A stretch of DNA of 64,000 nt from QZLE01 sp033852075. Lineage in GTDB: Bacteria; Pseudomonadota; Gammaproteobacteria; QZLD01. The notes beneath the pieces are model-generated. The model saw nothing but the letters and a program-made list of their open reading frames with translations. It ran no database searches and had not been told where the DNA came from. Position 1 is the stretch's first letter, and every line of letters starts with the position of its first letter. Shown here piece after piece: positions 45,148 to 53,714 of this stretch. A program made the translations under genes and the position numbers. The stretch spans positions 124,001-188,000 of the forward strand of contig JAWSVC010000012.1 in NCBI GenBank assembly GCA_033852075.1. The letters are read 5' to 3'.

Positions 45148-46845
45148 TTAGGCGAAGATTTTTTCCTGCTCATTCCAGTCTAAAGGAATACCTGCTTTTA
45201 GCTTGGTAAGAGTTAGGTCGTGAGGGATGTCGCCCTTGAATATTCGTTTAATAATGCTGGGTGAAAGAAAGGCTAAACGTATGCAGTGAGATACATATCT
45301 GTCACTTACATCGCTGCATGCTGCAATTTCTTTGGCAGATTGTGCTTGTTCACTTAAGAGTAGTTGATTCCAAATAATTCCATTTCTCACTGCATTCTGT
45401 ATTGCTCTTAATGATTCTGGGTGCGGCTTTAGTGCTGAGCTGTAATTTTGCTCTTCAACTATTAACTTGGTTTCTACGCCGCATCTTTTTAATTTAATAT
45501 TGATACTTGTATGAAATATTAATTCACAAGATATATCCGTATGCTCAAGCAGTTGCTGTACGAGGTTAGATAGAGAGTAGGTGATACACATAGAGCTTTG
45601 CGTGATTGTAATTTTAACTATAACTAGATTAATAATCTCAACTCTCTTATATATTTCAAAGTCACTCCAAGCTTCTGATAGGAGCCTGGCTGTTTTGATG
45701 GCAGATTGTTTCTTATTGGCTGATAAGTCTAGTGGTTCTAATTCATTAATGAGCCGAGAGCTATTGGTTAATAGTTGTTTTACATCGTTTTCAACTAAAG
45801 ATTCTACTATATTTGCAGGTACCCTTGTTACTGCATCATCCGGTACTTGCTTAAACTGAATGAGAGCTTGATTTACATAATACCGATATCTCCGTGTTTT
45901 TTTTCTAGTATGAGCGGGCGATAATGGGTTGTCTTTTATATCAAACAAGAGGCCAGCTAGTAGTGATGGTTCCTTTGATTGGGTTCTATTATATTTAGCT
46001 GACCGGTTCTCGGAGATCTGTGCCTGAACTGCTTTCCACGTTGTTAAATCCAATATGGCATCATGGCTCCCTTTGTATAGTTTTTCTTTGTGTCTAATTT
46101 TTCCTATATATATAGGGTTTTGTAGTAGAGCATATAGGGCACCTCGTGAAAACTCATTTCCTCCATAGCCACCTTTGCTTTGTTTCGTTATAACACCGTC
46201 AGTATCGAGCTTCTCTTTAAGTAATTTTACTGTTCCAAGATGTAAATATTGATTGTAAATATACCTAACGGTCTCAGCTTCTTCTAAGTTGATCACAAGA
46301 GATTTATCAATATTGTCATAACCCAATGGTACGTAACCACCCATCCATAAGCCTTTTTTCTTCGAAGCTGCAATCTTATCTCGTATACGCTCCCCAGTAA
46401 CTTCACGTTCAAATTGAGCAAATGATAAAAGAACATTAAGCGTTAATCTTCCCATTGATGTAGATGTATTAAACTGTTGTGTTATAGAAACAAATGAAAC
46501 ATCATATCTATCAAAAGTGTCCACCATATTTGAAAAGTCTGCTAATGACCTGCTTAATCTATCAACCTTATATACAAGTATCAGATCAATTTCACCTGAT
46601 TTGATATCAAGCATTAGCTCGGTTAAACCTGGTCTGTTCATGTTTCCACCCGAAAATCCCCCATCATCATAGTTCTTATTAAGCAGGAGCCATCCTTCAT
46701 GTGCTTGACTCCTTATATATGCCTCACATGCTTCTCTTTGAGCATGTAAAGAATTGAATTCTTGTTCTAAGCCATCTTCTGAAGATTTTCGAGTATAAAT
46801 AACGCAGCGTGTTTGTTTTTTGCCTAATTTGTGTAGATTACCCAT
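45148..46845 (-). CDS. Large serine recombinase (site-specific integrase)
   Basis: 565 residues. The resolvase domain starts YTRKSSEDGL with nucleophile S21 in the Y-x-R-x-S motif, and VYKVDRLSRSLADF and FAQFEREVTGERIRDK are diagnostic. A recombinase domain follows (~165-270, GYDN..., ALYALLQNPIYIGKIRHK). The C-terminal ~280 residues are diverged: the usual zinc-ribbon Cys set is not evident, and a helix-turn-helix-like SAKEIAACSDVSDRYVSHCIRLAFLSP lies near residues 500-525. Such enzymes integrate or excise elements at short att sites. Two bases separate it from the DUF2924 gene, a pairing known from many mobile elements. Confidence 0.92.
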   Translation of the reverse strand: MGNLHKLGKKQTRCVIYTRKSSEDGLEQEFNSLHAQREACEAYIRSQAHEGWLLLNKNYDDGGFSGGNMNRPGLTELMLDIKSGEIDLILVYKVDRLSRSLADFSNMVDTFDRYDVSFVSITQQFNTSTSMGRLTLNVLLSFAQFEREVTGERIRDKIAASKKKGLWMGGYVPLGYDNIDKSLVINLEEAETVRYIYNQYLHLGTVKLLKEKLDTDGVITKQSKGGYGGNEFSRGALYALLQNPIYIGKIRHKEKLYKGSHDAILDLTTWKAVQAQISENRSAKYNRTQSKEPSLLAGLLFDIKDNPLSPAHTRKKTRRYRYYVNQALIQFKQVPDDAVTRVPANIVESLVENDVKQLLTNSSRLINELEPLDLSANKKQSAIKTARLLSEAWSDFEIYKRVEIINLVIVKITITQSSMCITYSLSNLVQQLLEHTDISCELIFHTSINIKLKRCGVETKLIVEEQNYSSALKPHPESLRAIQNAVRNGIIWNQLLLSEQAQSAKEIAACSDVSDRYVSHCIRLAFLSPSIIKRIFKGDIPHDLTLTKLKAGIPLDWNEQEKIFA

Positions 46846-46847
46846 AG

Positions 46848-47255
46848 TTAACTACCGTTATTTGAGTTTAGCCCGAAGAAGCGAGGGCCAGACCATCTTG
46901 ATCCAGTAATTTCTCTAGCGATATGAGAAAGGCTTTTGTATTTTTGATTGCGCCAACGGAATCCAGATTCCTCGACAATTACTTCATGTGTTTCCCCTTG
47001 CCACTCTCTTATGATGCGGGTTCCCACTAAATAATTTGTTTTTGCTGAAAATGATTTATTTTGAGCCTGTGTTATAAGTTGTTTGCGTAGGATATTAAAT
47101 GACTTGCCTCTATTCTTAGCTTGGATTGCCCAACATATATTGCCCTTAATAAAATCGTTCCTGGATTTAGCAGGTGGTTTTTTTTTGAATATTTCCTCAT
47201 ATAGAGCTTTTAATTCAGAGAGGCTTAACTGATCAAATGATTTTGTAGTTTGCAT
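46848..47255 (-). CDS. DUF2924 domain protein
   Basis: 135 residues. The family signature is clear in the second half: R.IREWQGETHEV.VEE.GF.W....YKSLSHIAREITGSRWSGPRFFGL. DUF2924 genes are regularly found directly upstream of large serine recombinases in prophage-like regions; the function is unknown, possibly DNA binding or a recombination directionality role (inference). Weak ribosome-binding site GGTGA. A hairpin terminator separates it from the upstream small ORF. Confidence 0.88.
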   Translation of the reverse strand: MQTTKSFDQLSLSELKALYEEIFKKKPPAKSRNDFIKGNICWAIQAKNRGKSFNILRKQLITQAQNKSFSAKTNYLVGTRIIREWQGETHEVIVEESGFRWRNQKYKSLSHIAREITGSRWSGPRFFGLNSNNGS

Positions 47256-47357
47256 AAATCACCATTAATGGAAAAATATCACTCCTCTAGTACCGCTCTC
47301 TTTGCTGCACAAGTCAACTCTTTGGCTTATTTATTGTCAATATTTCAAACTGAAATA

Positions 47358-47396
47358 ACAAAAGGGCCTTCAGTTAACAACTAAAGACCCTTTTTT
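47358..47396 (-). terminator. Hairpin terminator ending the packaging-gene transcript
   Basis: AAAAGGG (47360-47366) and CCCTTTT (47388-47394) plus an inner CTT/AAG form a stem around CAGTTAACAACT. T-runs occur on both strands; for the minus-strand genes at 47440-50814 it is correctly placed. Confidence 0.6.
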
Positions 47397-47439
47397 ATAG
47401 CGTGATATATTTAAAAAATACGAATTGTGATTTACGCTG

Positions 47440-47613
47440 CTATTTTTTATCTTCCTCCTCTATTTCAATTTTTATACCCGAATATTTCGAAATTTTAGAG
47501 TATTCCTTATTGGCTCTACGGATATCAGTAATAGTTAATTTATTAGTCTTCTGGTTTATTTGACTAATTTTGATTAGAATCTCTTTTGCTCTAGACTTTC
47601 TATTTTTGCTCAT
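47440..47613 (-). CDS. Small basic protein of unknown function
   Basis: 57 residues, unrecognised, highly charged (Lys-rich N-terminal half MSKNRKSRAKEILIKI, acidic end EIEEEDKK). ATG 47613 has GAGGAAG 5 bases upstream, so it is preferred over a start 9 codons earlier that would overlap the terminase gene. It lies 11 bases after terL and may be co-translated with it. Confidence 0.5.
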   Translation of the reverse strand: MSKNRKSRAKEILIKISQINQKTNKLTITDIRRANKEYSKISKYSGIKIEIEEEDKK

Positions 47614-47624
47614 TTGATCTTCCT

Positions 47625-49127
47625 CTATATATTTGGCCAAAGTAATTTTTTTACGTCTTCTTTTGTTTTAATTGCAGTTGGTTTTTGGTTTTGGTTAACC
47701 CCACGTAATACTGACGACAATTTTTTTGACTCCTGCCCTTTGTCTTTCTGGGATCTGGCCCAGTCAAGAAATTGGCTTAGACTATCAACTTGGTCATCAT
47801 ATTTACCATGAGGAAATTCAGCTAACTCCTTTTCGAAATCAGCACGCCATAAAGCACCTTCTGGAATTGCGACCTTACCAGCTTCAATGTCTGCTGTTCC
47901 GGGTATCATTCTTGTAACTTTGTCATTTATTGGGACAATTGGAACAATATTGATATTAGTACAGCGTTGAAGTTCGACTATTAGAGCATTACCTATGCCT
48001 GCTGTCTCAATAAGCACCAGGTTTGCATTTGCACTTGATGCTTGTTCATGAATTTCAAGAAAGAGTTCACGAAAGCTAAGTTTTCTCCGAATGACATCCA
48101 ATAGGTAATACTGATTGTGCCTATAAAGCCATAATGTACCAACGCTATAGTCATTATTTTTACCAGTCGAATTTGCAAGATCCCAAGAATGTACGATTAA
48201 ATCGCCTTTCTGAGGCAAAGGGTGGTTTGTAAATGACCTAAAAAACTCTATTGGAATTAGGTTCCCTTCTTCTGGTACCGGTGCTTGAAGGTATTGCGCA
48301 CTAAAGACATAACTACCAACATTTTTCCGTTGTTCTTCCAGTGATTTTAGATCAAGCCTTGCTTCATGAAGCAACTCTCCTTTTTTGAAGTGGTAATCTT
48401 CTCTATCACTTATTGGGATCACATGGCTTTCTTGAGAGATAGCAGCCAGATTTAGATGTGTCCACCCACCTTTCTTAAGAATATGTCCAGCTAGGTCATC
48501 AGTATGAATGCGCTGCTGAACAACAATTATGCAACCATCTGTTATACTGTTTAATCGTGATTGTAAGGTGTTGTCAAACCAAGTGTTAACTTTTTCACGC
48601 ATTGTCTCAGACAGGTAGTCAGTTGCTTTATTGCAATCATCCAGGATAATAAAATCACCACCACGACCTGTCAGTGTGCCAGCAGGTGAAGTTGCGATTC
48701 TGTATCCATGCATAGTGGTATCAAATTCACTTGAAGTATTTTTTAATGACGAAATTATGGTTTTTGGGAAAAGCTCCTTATACCATTCCTCCATCATCAA
48801 TAAACGACATTGGTTTGAAAAAACCGCTGAAAGCTGCTTTGAATAACTAGCGCATAATATTTTTGTTGAAGGATCTTGCCCTAACAAAAATGCAGGAAAG
48901 CTAACTGAGGCAATATGTGTTTTTAATGACCTAGGGGGAAGAGTAATTAATAAACGCTGTATTTCACCGCGCATGCATAGCTCAAGCTTGTGAGTTATAG
49001 CTTGTAGATGCCAGTTATCAGCTAATACTCCACCAGGGTGCTGGCTCAAAAACGACTTTTTCATAAATGTATGAAGATCGTTTCTAAGTACTAAATTAAA
49101 ATCGTTAATGGTAAAATTATTCATCAT
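47625..49127 (-). CDS. Phage terminase large subunit
   Basis: 500 residues. The ATPase domain has a Walker A variant LPPRSLKT (63-70), in the form common to this terminase group, and Walker B FIILDD with D163/D164. The C-terminal RNase H-like nuclease has acidic residues in HSWDLA, VLIETAG and YDDQVDSLSQFL. TerL cuts and pumps DNA into proheads. There are no capsid or portal genes here, so it may use a helper phage's head or have another DNA-cutting role. AAAGGAG precedes the start; a second ATG follows immediately and is also possible. Confidence 0.93.
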   Translation of the reverse strand: MMNNFTINDFNLVLRNDLHTFMKKSFLSQHPGGVLADNWHLQAITHKLELCMRGEIQRLLITLPPRSLKTHIASVSFPAFLLGQDPSTKILCASYSKQLSAVFSNQCRLLMMEEWYKELFPKTIISSLKNTSSEFDTTMHGYRIATSPAGTLTGRGGDFIILDDCNKATDYLSETMREKVNTWFDNTLQSRLNSITDGCIIVVQQRIHTDDLAGHILKKGGWTHLNLAAISQESHVIPISDREDYHFKKGELLHEARLDLKSLEEQRKNVGSYVFSAQYLQAPVPEEGNLIPIEFFRSFTNHPLPQKGDLIVHSWDLANSTGKNNDYSVGTLWLYRHNQYYLLDVIRRKLSFRELFLEIHEQASSANANLVLIETAGIGNALIVELQRCTNINIVPIVPINDKVTRMIPGTADIEAGKVAIPEGALWRADFEKELAEFPHGKYDDQVDSLSQFLDWARSQKDKGQESKKLSSVLRGVNQNQKPTAIKTKEDVKKLLWPNI

Positions 49128-49136
49128 TTTCTCCTT

Positions 49137-49502
49137 TTACTTATTTCTTGATAGGAACTCTTTCATTAAGGCTGCATCATTTGGCGATAATGGTTTTTCA
49201 GCATTATCTACAGATTCAATAGGAGCTGTTCGCTCAATCATTCTGATGAGCGTATTCATGGCTCGAATATCTCCTTTGAGCGCTTTTGTATAAAGTGCTT
49301 TGACAAGTGCACGTTGCTTGGAAATAAGTTTTTGTTTATTCCCCTCTAAAATTGAAACTGGGCTGGATGATTCTTCATCTAAATCAGTAGCCAAATTTTT
49401 TGTTCCTTTTGGTCTACCTTTCGGATTACCCGATTGACCGGGCTTAAATTGCCCTGATACAGGAGGTTTGCAAAAACCAACCTCATAATCTTTATTACTC
49501 AT
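49137..49502 (-). CDS. DUF5681 protein (possible small terminase-like partner)
   Basis: 121 residues. The N-terminal YEVGFCKPPVSGQFKPGQSG and NPKGRPKGTKN segment is the DUF5681 hallmark; the rest is helical. Genes of this family sit immediately before terL in many prophage-like loci, suggesting a small-terminase or DNA-recognition role (inference from position). It overlaps the ParB-methylase stop by 8 bases and is 9 bases ahead of terL. Confidence 0.88.
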   Translation of the reverse strand: MSNKDYEVGFCKPPVSGQFKPGQSGNPKGRPKGTKNLATDLDEESSSPVSILEGNKQKLISKQRALVKALYTKALKGDIRAMNTLIRMIERTAPIESVDNAEKPLSPNDAALMKEFLSRNK

Positions 49503-50814
49503 TGTTATTCTCCTCGTTATCAGAAGTAGTTCGCTGTCTCTTCAACTCATCAAATGACATGCCTGTTTCTAGATGAATTACAGGGGCGTCCGATATTGCT
49601 TGAAATCTCGCGATAGCTACTTCTACATACTTTGGTTCGATTTCTGATGCGTAACATATCCGCCCTGTTTGTTCAGCGGCGAGTAGCGCTGTTCCAGATC
49701 CTAAAAAACCATCAAATACGAGATCACCAGTGCAAGATGCATCTAATATGATGTCAGCAATCATTTGTTTATTTTTGACTGTTGGATGAGCTGATAGCAG
49801 CTCATCTCGATTTTCACTAAAAGTGTTCATGCCTGGATAGACCCATACATTTGAACGGCTGCGCCCATATTTACCTAACTGAACATTATTTGTATGAGAT
49901 GCTTTTCCATTTTTAAATACACAACAAAACTCGTGCTGTGAGCGGTATAGGCTTCCCATACCTGCATTTGTCTTTTTCCAAACACAAATATTCAGGCGTT
50001 CTTCATAGACATTAGAGCCTGCCTCTAACATTTCCTCAGTATGTTTATGATCAATAAAATGATAATGAAGTGAACCATCACAACTGCTTTGCTTAAAAAC
50101 TGAAAAAACTTCAGTTAGAAATTCTGTGAACTGCAACTTCGTCATTTCTCCGCTAGCCATAGCAAACTCAGAGTGAGCTTCGGTTTTCGGTAATACATGA
50201 CCATTTATCTTAACGTTGTAGGGTGGGTCGGTTATGACAAGACTTGCCTTTTGGCCAATAAATAGCTCAGTTATTGCTGTAGTATTTCTGCAGTCACTAC
50301 ATGTAATTCTATGATTACCTAGCTGAAAAGCATCTCCTTCCCTTACTACCGGATCCTTTGGTGGTGCAGGTATATCTTCTTTTGAATACTCTGAGTCTTC
50401 ATGGTTATCAAGAATAATCATATCAATTTCAGGGATTTCAAAACCCGTCATTAATAAATCGAAATCTAGGTCTCTTAGCTCGATTAATTCTGTTTTAAGA
50501 ACCTCTAAATTCCACTCAGAACCTTCTGTTATCTTATTGTCAGCTATTCTAAAAGCTCGAATTTGTTCAGAAGAGAGGTGATCAATGGCAATAATTGGGA
50601 TTTCTTCAATTCCTGACATTATTGCTGCATCCATTCGAGCATGCCCTGAAACAATTTCTTTAGTTTTGTTATCTATTAGAATTGGGACTATAAAACCATA
50701 CTCATCAATTAGTTTTGATAACTTCTTGAGTTTTGCTTTTGGGTGTTTACGAAGTTCAGTTTTATATTTGGACAAACTTTCGGTGTTAACGTAGGTCACA
50801 TTTATAGTGTTCAT
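49495..50814 (-). CDS. ParB-like domain fused to a DNA methyltransferase
   Basis: 439 residues. The N-terminal ParB/Srx-like domain (~1-100: LKKLSKLIDEYGFIVPILID, VSGHARMDAAIMSGIEEIPIIAI) is joined to an N6/N4 methyltransferase with motif IV DPPYNV (~198) preceding motif I FLGSGTALLAAEQTGR (~380), the beta-class order. It probably methylates adenine or cytosine N4 in a short motif; in phages such fusions protect packaged DNA or mark pac sites. First gene of the packaging transcript, with GAGGAA 7 bases before its ATG. Confidence 0.92.
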   Translation of the reverse strand: MNTINVTYVNTESLSKYKTELRKHPKAKLKKLSKLIDEYGFIVPILIDNKTKEIVSGHARMDAAIMSGIEEIPIIAIDHLSSEQIRAFRIADNKITEGSEWNLEVLKTELIELRDLDFDLLMTGFEIPEIDMIILDNHEDSEYSKEDIPAPPKDPVVREGDAFQLGNHRITCSDCRNTTAITELFIGQKASLVITDPPYNVKINGHVLPKTEAHSEFAMASGEMTKLQFTEFLTEVFSVFKQSSCDGSLHYHFIDHKHTEEMLEAGSNVYEERLNICVWKKTNAGMGSLYRSQHEFCCVFKNGKASHTNNVQLGKYGRSRSNVWVYPGMNTFSENRDELLSAHPTVKNKQMIADIILDASCTGDLVFDGFLGSGTALLAAEQTGRICYASEIEPKYVEVAIARFQAISDAPVIHLETGMSFDELKRQRTTSDNEENNNE

Positions 50815-51342
50815 AATATATTCCTCTAAGTTATTTAATGGCAGCTAACACATAGTGATAGCTGGCTACACGGGAAAAAATTATTCTCCCTACGACGAAG
50901 AGGAACGAAGCCGTTTTAAAATTTCGCCTTTATTGTTTTTTTTTGTATAAATTCTTATATGATTTGTAAGTTGCTTTAATGCATTGGGGGGCGAAGACTA
51001 ACTGTTTTTGATCAAATAGTAGGACTACCGGTTGTACTTACTATGCTGGTAATTATATAAATATTGCCTGGTTTTTATTTGTACCAGCTAATTATCTTGT
51101 TAAACTAAATATAAATGTGAGTAGTAATGAAAATGATAATCTAAGTGGCATAACATATCTCCATTATTAGTATCTAAGGTAAAATCAACGTAATGGTAGT
51201 TCATATAAGTGCGATCACTTCATTGTGATACAATGAATGACCTTAACATCTAGCAGCAAACATAGAGTTTACTATTCAATTGCTGGATGATTTAAAGCTA
51301 TATTAAGTGCGTCATGCTTAAATATCATGGAATGAATAATTA
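50815..51342. other. Divergent region between the phage-like cassette and the defence block
   Basis: 528 bases with no supported ORF. It holds the probable promoter of the ParB-methylase transcript and that of hsdM1. Visible structure: an 8-bp dyad at 51219-51237 and a weaker GCTGGTA (51045-51051)/TACCAGC (51082-51088) pair. No clear att repeat matching the left end was found. Confidence 0.5.
51219..51237. promoter_or_regulatory. Operator-like dyad upstream of hsdM1
   Basis: TTCATTGT, GAT, ACAATGAA: perfect 8-bp arms with a 3-base spacer, 105 bases before the hsdM1 start. An overlapping ATCAC/GTGAT pair (51214-51218, 51225-51229) adds symmetry. It looks like a repressor site, but no regulator gene was seen in the block. 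Confidence 0.4.
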
Positions 51343-52842
51343 ATGACACTAATCAGTTTAAAAGACCTCGAAGCACACCTATGGCATGCGGCCCACATAA
51401 TCACTGGCCCCATTGATGCTTCAGACTATAAAACCTATATCTTCCCAATACTGTTCTTTAAGCGTATTTGCGACGTCTACGATGAAGAGTTCGAAGCAGC
51501 GATGGAGCAAGTTGGTGATGCTGAGCTAGCCAAAGGCGATATGTTTCACAGAATTCAAATTCCAGAGGAATGCCATTGGAAGCACGTTTTTGAACAGAAC
51601 AAAGATATTGGTCAAGCTCTTAAGGATGCGTTTCGCGGGATCGAATTAGCAAACCCACAGTTACACGGCATATTTGGTGACGCGAGTTGGACCAACAAGG
51701 AGCGTTTGTCAGATGAATTATTAAGCACCTTACTCAACCACTTTAACAAAGTGAATTTGGGAGTTGCATCGGTTCGTGATGACGACATGGGGCGCGCTTA
51801 CGAATACCTTATTAAGCGCTTTGCAGATAAGGCCAACAAAAAAGCCGGTGAATTCTATACACCAAGAACTATTGTCCGCTTAATGGTAAACATCCTTGAC
51901 CCGCAGGCCGGGGAAAGTGTCTACGATCCTGCTTGCGGTACAGGCGGCATGCTGCTGGAAACCATCCACCACGTAAAAGAAAACGGTGGAGATCCACGTC
52001 TATTGAAAATAAAAGGCCAAGAAAAAAATCTTACTACCGAAGCCATTGCCCGTATGAACCTATTCCTCCATGGCCAAGAGGACTTCGATATCGTGCGCGG
52101 CGATACACTTCGCGAGCCAAAATTTTTAGTCAGCGACCGCCTAGAGACTTTCGATTGCGTAATAGCCAATCCTCCATTCAGCTTAAAAGAATGGGGCTAT
52201 GGTTTGTGGTCGGCGGATCCTTATGGACGAAAGCAATACGGCTTAGCACCTAAAACCAATGGTGACTTTGCCTGGGTGCAACACATGTTTGCCTCTCTTA
52301 ATGACAATGGCCGAATGGCAGTAGTTTTGCCGCATGGCGTACTCTTTAGAGGCGGAGCAGAAGGCAAGATTCGCACACAGTTACTCAAGGAAAATCGTGT
52401 AGAAGCTATTATCGGCGTCGCATCAAATTTATTTTATGGTACAGGCATCCCCGCTTGCATTTTAGTGTTAAGAAAAAATCGACCTGATCAACACATCGAT
52501 AATGTGCTGATCATCAATGCCGAAGAAATATTTACTAAGGGTCGCGCACAAAACACACTTTCTAATGAGCAAGCAGACGAGATTTATCGGATCTACCAGC
52601 AACAAGAACAACACGGCCCTAACGCAAATGAAATTGAAGGTGTCGCACGTTGGGTACCGCTTACTGAAATCGAAGAAAACGACTTCAACTTGAATATCGC
52701 GCGTTACGTGCAAAAGCCTCTCGAAGAAGAGAGCATAACGGTAGAAGAAGCGCTGAAAGATTTCCAATCCAAATTAGCCGCCCTCGAGCAAGCCGAAGAA
52801 GAACTCGAAGCCCTTTTAATCAAAGAAGGATTCGAAGTATGA
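51343..52842 (+). CDS. hsdM: Type I restriction-modification methyltransferase subunit M1 (NPPF)
   Basis: 499 residues. HsdM N-terminal helical domain (~5-140, ASDYKTYIFPILFFKRICDVYDEE), then an N6-DNA methylase core with motif I DPACGTGG from D195 and motif IV NPPF at 276-279. The long C-terminal coil (~460-499) fits HsdS contact. In type I complexes M methylates host DNA using S for specificity. Motif IV ending in Phe is the usual m6A form. Its stop overlaps the next start by four bases (ATGA). Codon and base usage are visibly more GC-rich than the phage-like genes to the left, suggesting separate origin. Confidence 0.96.
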   Translation: MTLISLKDLEAHLWHAAHIITGPIDASDYKTYIFPILFFKRICDVYDEEFEAAMEQVGDAELAKGDMFHRIQIPEECHWKHVFEQNKDIGQALKDAFRGIELANPQLHGIFGDASWTNKERLSDELLSTLLNHFNKVNLGVASVRDDDMGRAYEYLIKRFADKANKKAGEFYTPRTIVRLMVNILDPQAGESVYDPACGTGGMLLETIHHVKENGGDPRLLKIKGQEKNLTTEAIARMNLFLHGQEDFDIVRGDTLREPKFLVSDRLETFDCVIANPPFSLKEWGYGLWSADPYGRKQYGLAPKTNGDFAWVQHMFASLNDNGRMAVVLPHGVLFRGGAEGKIRTQLLKENRVEAIIGVASNLFYGTGIPACILVLRKNRPDQHIDNVLIINAEEIFTKGRAQNTLSNEQADEIYRIYQQQEQHGPNANEIEGVARWVPLTEIEENDFNLNIARYVQKPLEEESITVEEALKDFQSKLAALEQAEEELEALLIKEGFEV

Positions 52843-53714
52843 AGCTCGAAAAAGCCTTAGCTGAAGAACTGGGTAAAAGCATTACCGCCCAAGAAGCTGA
52901 CAAACAGTATGAAGATGGCAATATTACCTCTAAATTCAAATTTCAGTGCCCTGATGACAACTGCAATGCGCCAGTAACCTGCGCCAATTTAGATCGTCCT
53001 AAGCACAAAAGAAAACGTGACCCTTATTACAAAGTCGTTGGTAATCATAGCGCTGAGTGCAACATCGCAAAAGATATTGATCCCCAGAAAAAAAGCTCAA
53101 GAAATACAACCGACATCTATAGCGACAGCGATGAATACATCGACCATGCCATTCGTTTAAATTTGCAGCCACCCAGCACAAAAAGACCCGAACCAGCAGG
53201 TACAAACGATGGCGGAGACGGTGGTGAATCCAGAGCAAAATCCGGAAATACACCAGATCCCGGAAAGCGTAAGATCCAACGTTCAAAAACGCTTTCATCG
53301 CTCATCGATGCCTTTTTGGCGACTGAGTCGTACACAGTCCAGCTTCCTGAAATTGGCGTAATCGACATTAAAGATTTGTTCATTGAAATCAATGGCCAAG
53401 ACTTATCTGAGTTTGAAGACGAATTCAGAATTTATTATGGAAAGGGCTGGATTAAAAAACGAAAAGGTGGATATGGCTTTGTCTTTGCAAACAAACTCAA
53501 ATATGGCGAACTAGAAAACCAACCGTCTACATATCTATCGGATAACCAAATCGAAGAAGGTAGCTTCAAGCGATTCAAACAATCGACTCTTGATAAGCTG
53601 GCCAACAATTATCCTAAGCAAATATTTTTGCTATCCGAGACCACACCTTACCCCAATGGAGACTTTATTAATATTTGGTGTGAAGGCCCTGAATATTTGG
53701 ATTACCGATTATGA
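52839..53714 (+). CDS. Unrecognised zinc-finger-like protein inside the hsd operon
   Basis: 291 residues; no family recognised. The N-terminal third has C37-x4-C42, C48, H56 and HSAEC (H70, C74), a likely C2HC-type zinc site with the CP..C...VT... layout reminiscent of CoiA-like or nucleic-acid-binding ribbons. Residues ~110-150 are a Pro/Gly/Asp-rich linker. The C-terminal half (~155-291) has beta-rich segments (VQLPEIGVIDIKDLFIEI, KGGYGFVFANKL, IFLLSE) that could be a small domain of unknown fold. Four-base overlaps with M1 upstream and M2 downstream tie its translation to both. It may help assemble M1/M2 or sense modified or foreign DNA (inference). Confidence 0.8.
   Translation: MKLEKALAEELGKSITAQEADKQYEDGNITSKFKFQCPDDNCNAPVTCANLDRPKHKRKRDPYYKVVGNHSAECNIAKDIDPQKKSSRNTTDIYSDSDEYIDHAIRLNLQPPSTKRPEPAGTNDGGDGGESRAKSGNTPDPGKRKIQRSKTLSSLIDAFLATESYTVQLPEIGVIDIKDLFIEINGQDLSEFEDEFRIYYGKGWIKKRKGGYGFVFANKLKYGELENQPSTYLSDNQIEEGSFKRFKQSTLDKLANNYPKQIFLLSETTPYPNGDFINIWCEGPEYLDYRL

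Larger units (their letters stand above)
45148..50814 (-). mobile_element. Capsid-less phage-like cassette (recombinase, DUF2924, TerL, DUF5681, ParB-methylase)
   Basis: Six minus-strand genes hold an integration enzyme, a packaging ATPase/nuclease and a methyltransferase, but no portal, capsid, tail, lysis or replication gene. It sits next to a tRNA gene, and a defence block follows. Boundaries are not proven: the left limit is placed by gene content and no matching right-end repeat was found within the window. It could be a degraded prophage or a stable satellite-type cassette; all six frames are intact, favouring the latter. Confidence 0.6.

Noticed and set aside
51250..51275. ATAGAGTTT considered as the right-hand copy of the TAGAGTTCGCTTT repeat
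   Set aside because: Only about 8 bases match in AT-rich DNA; not enough to call an att site.
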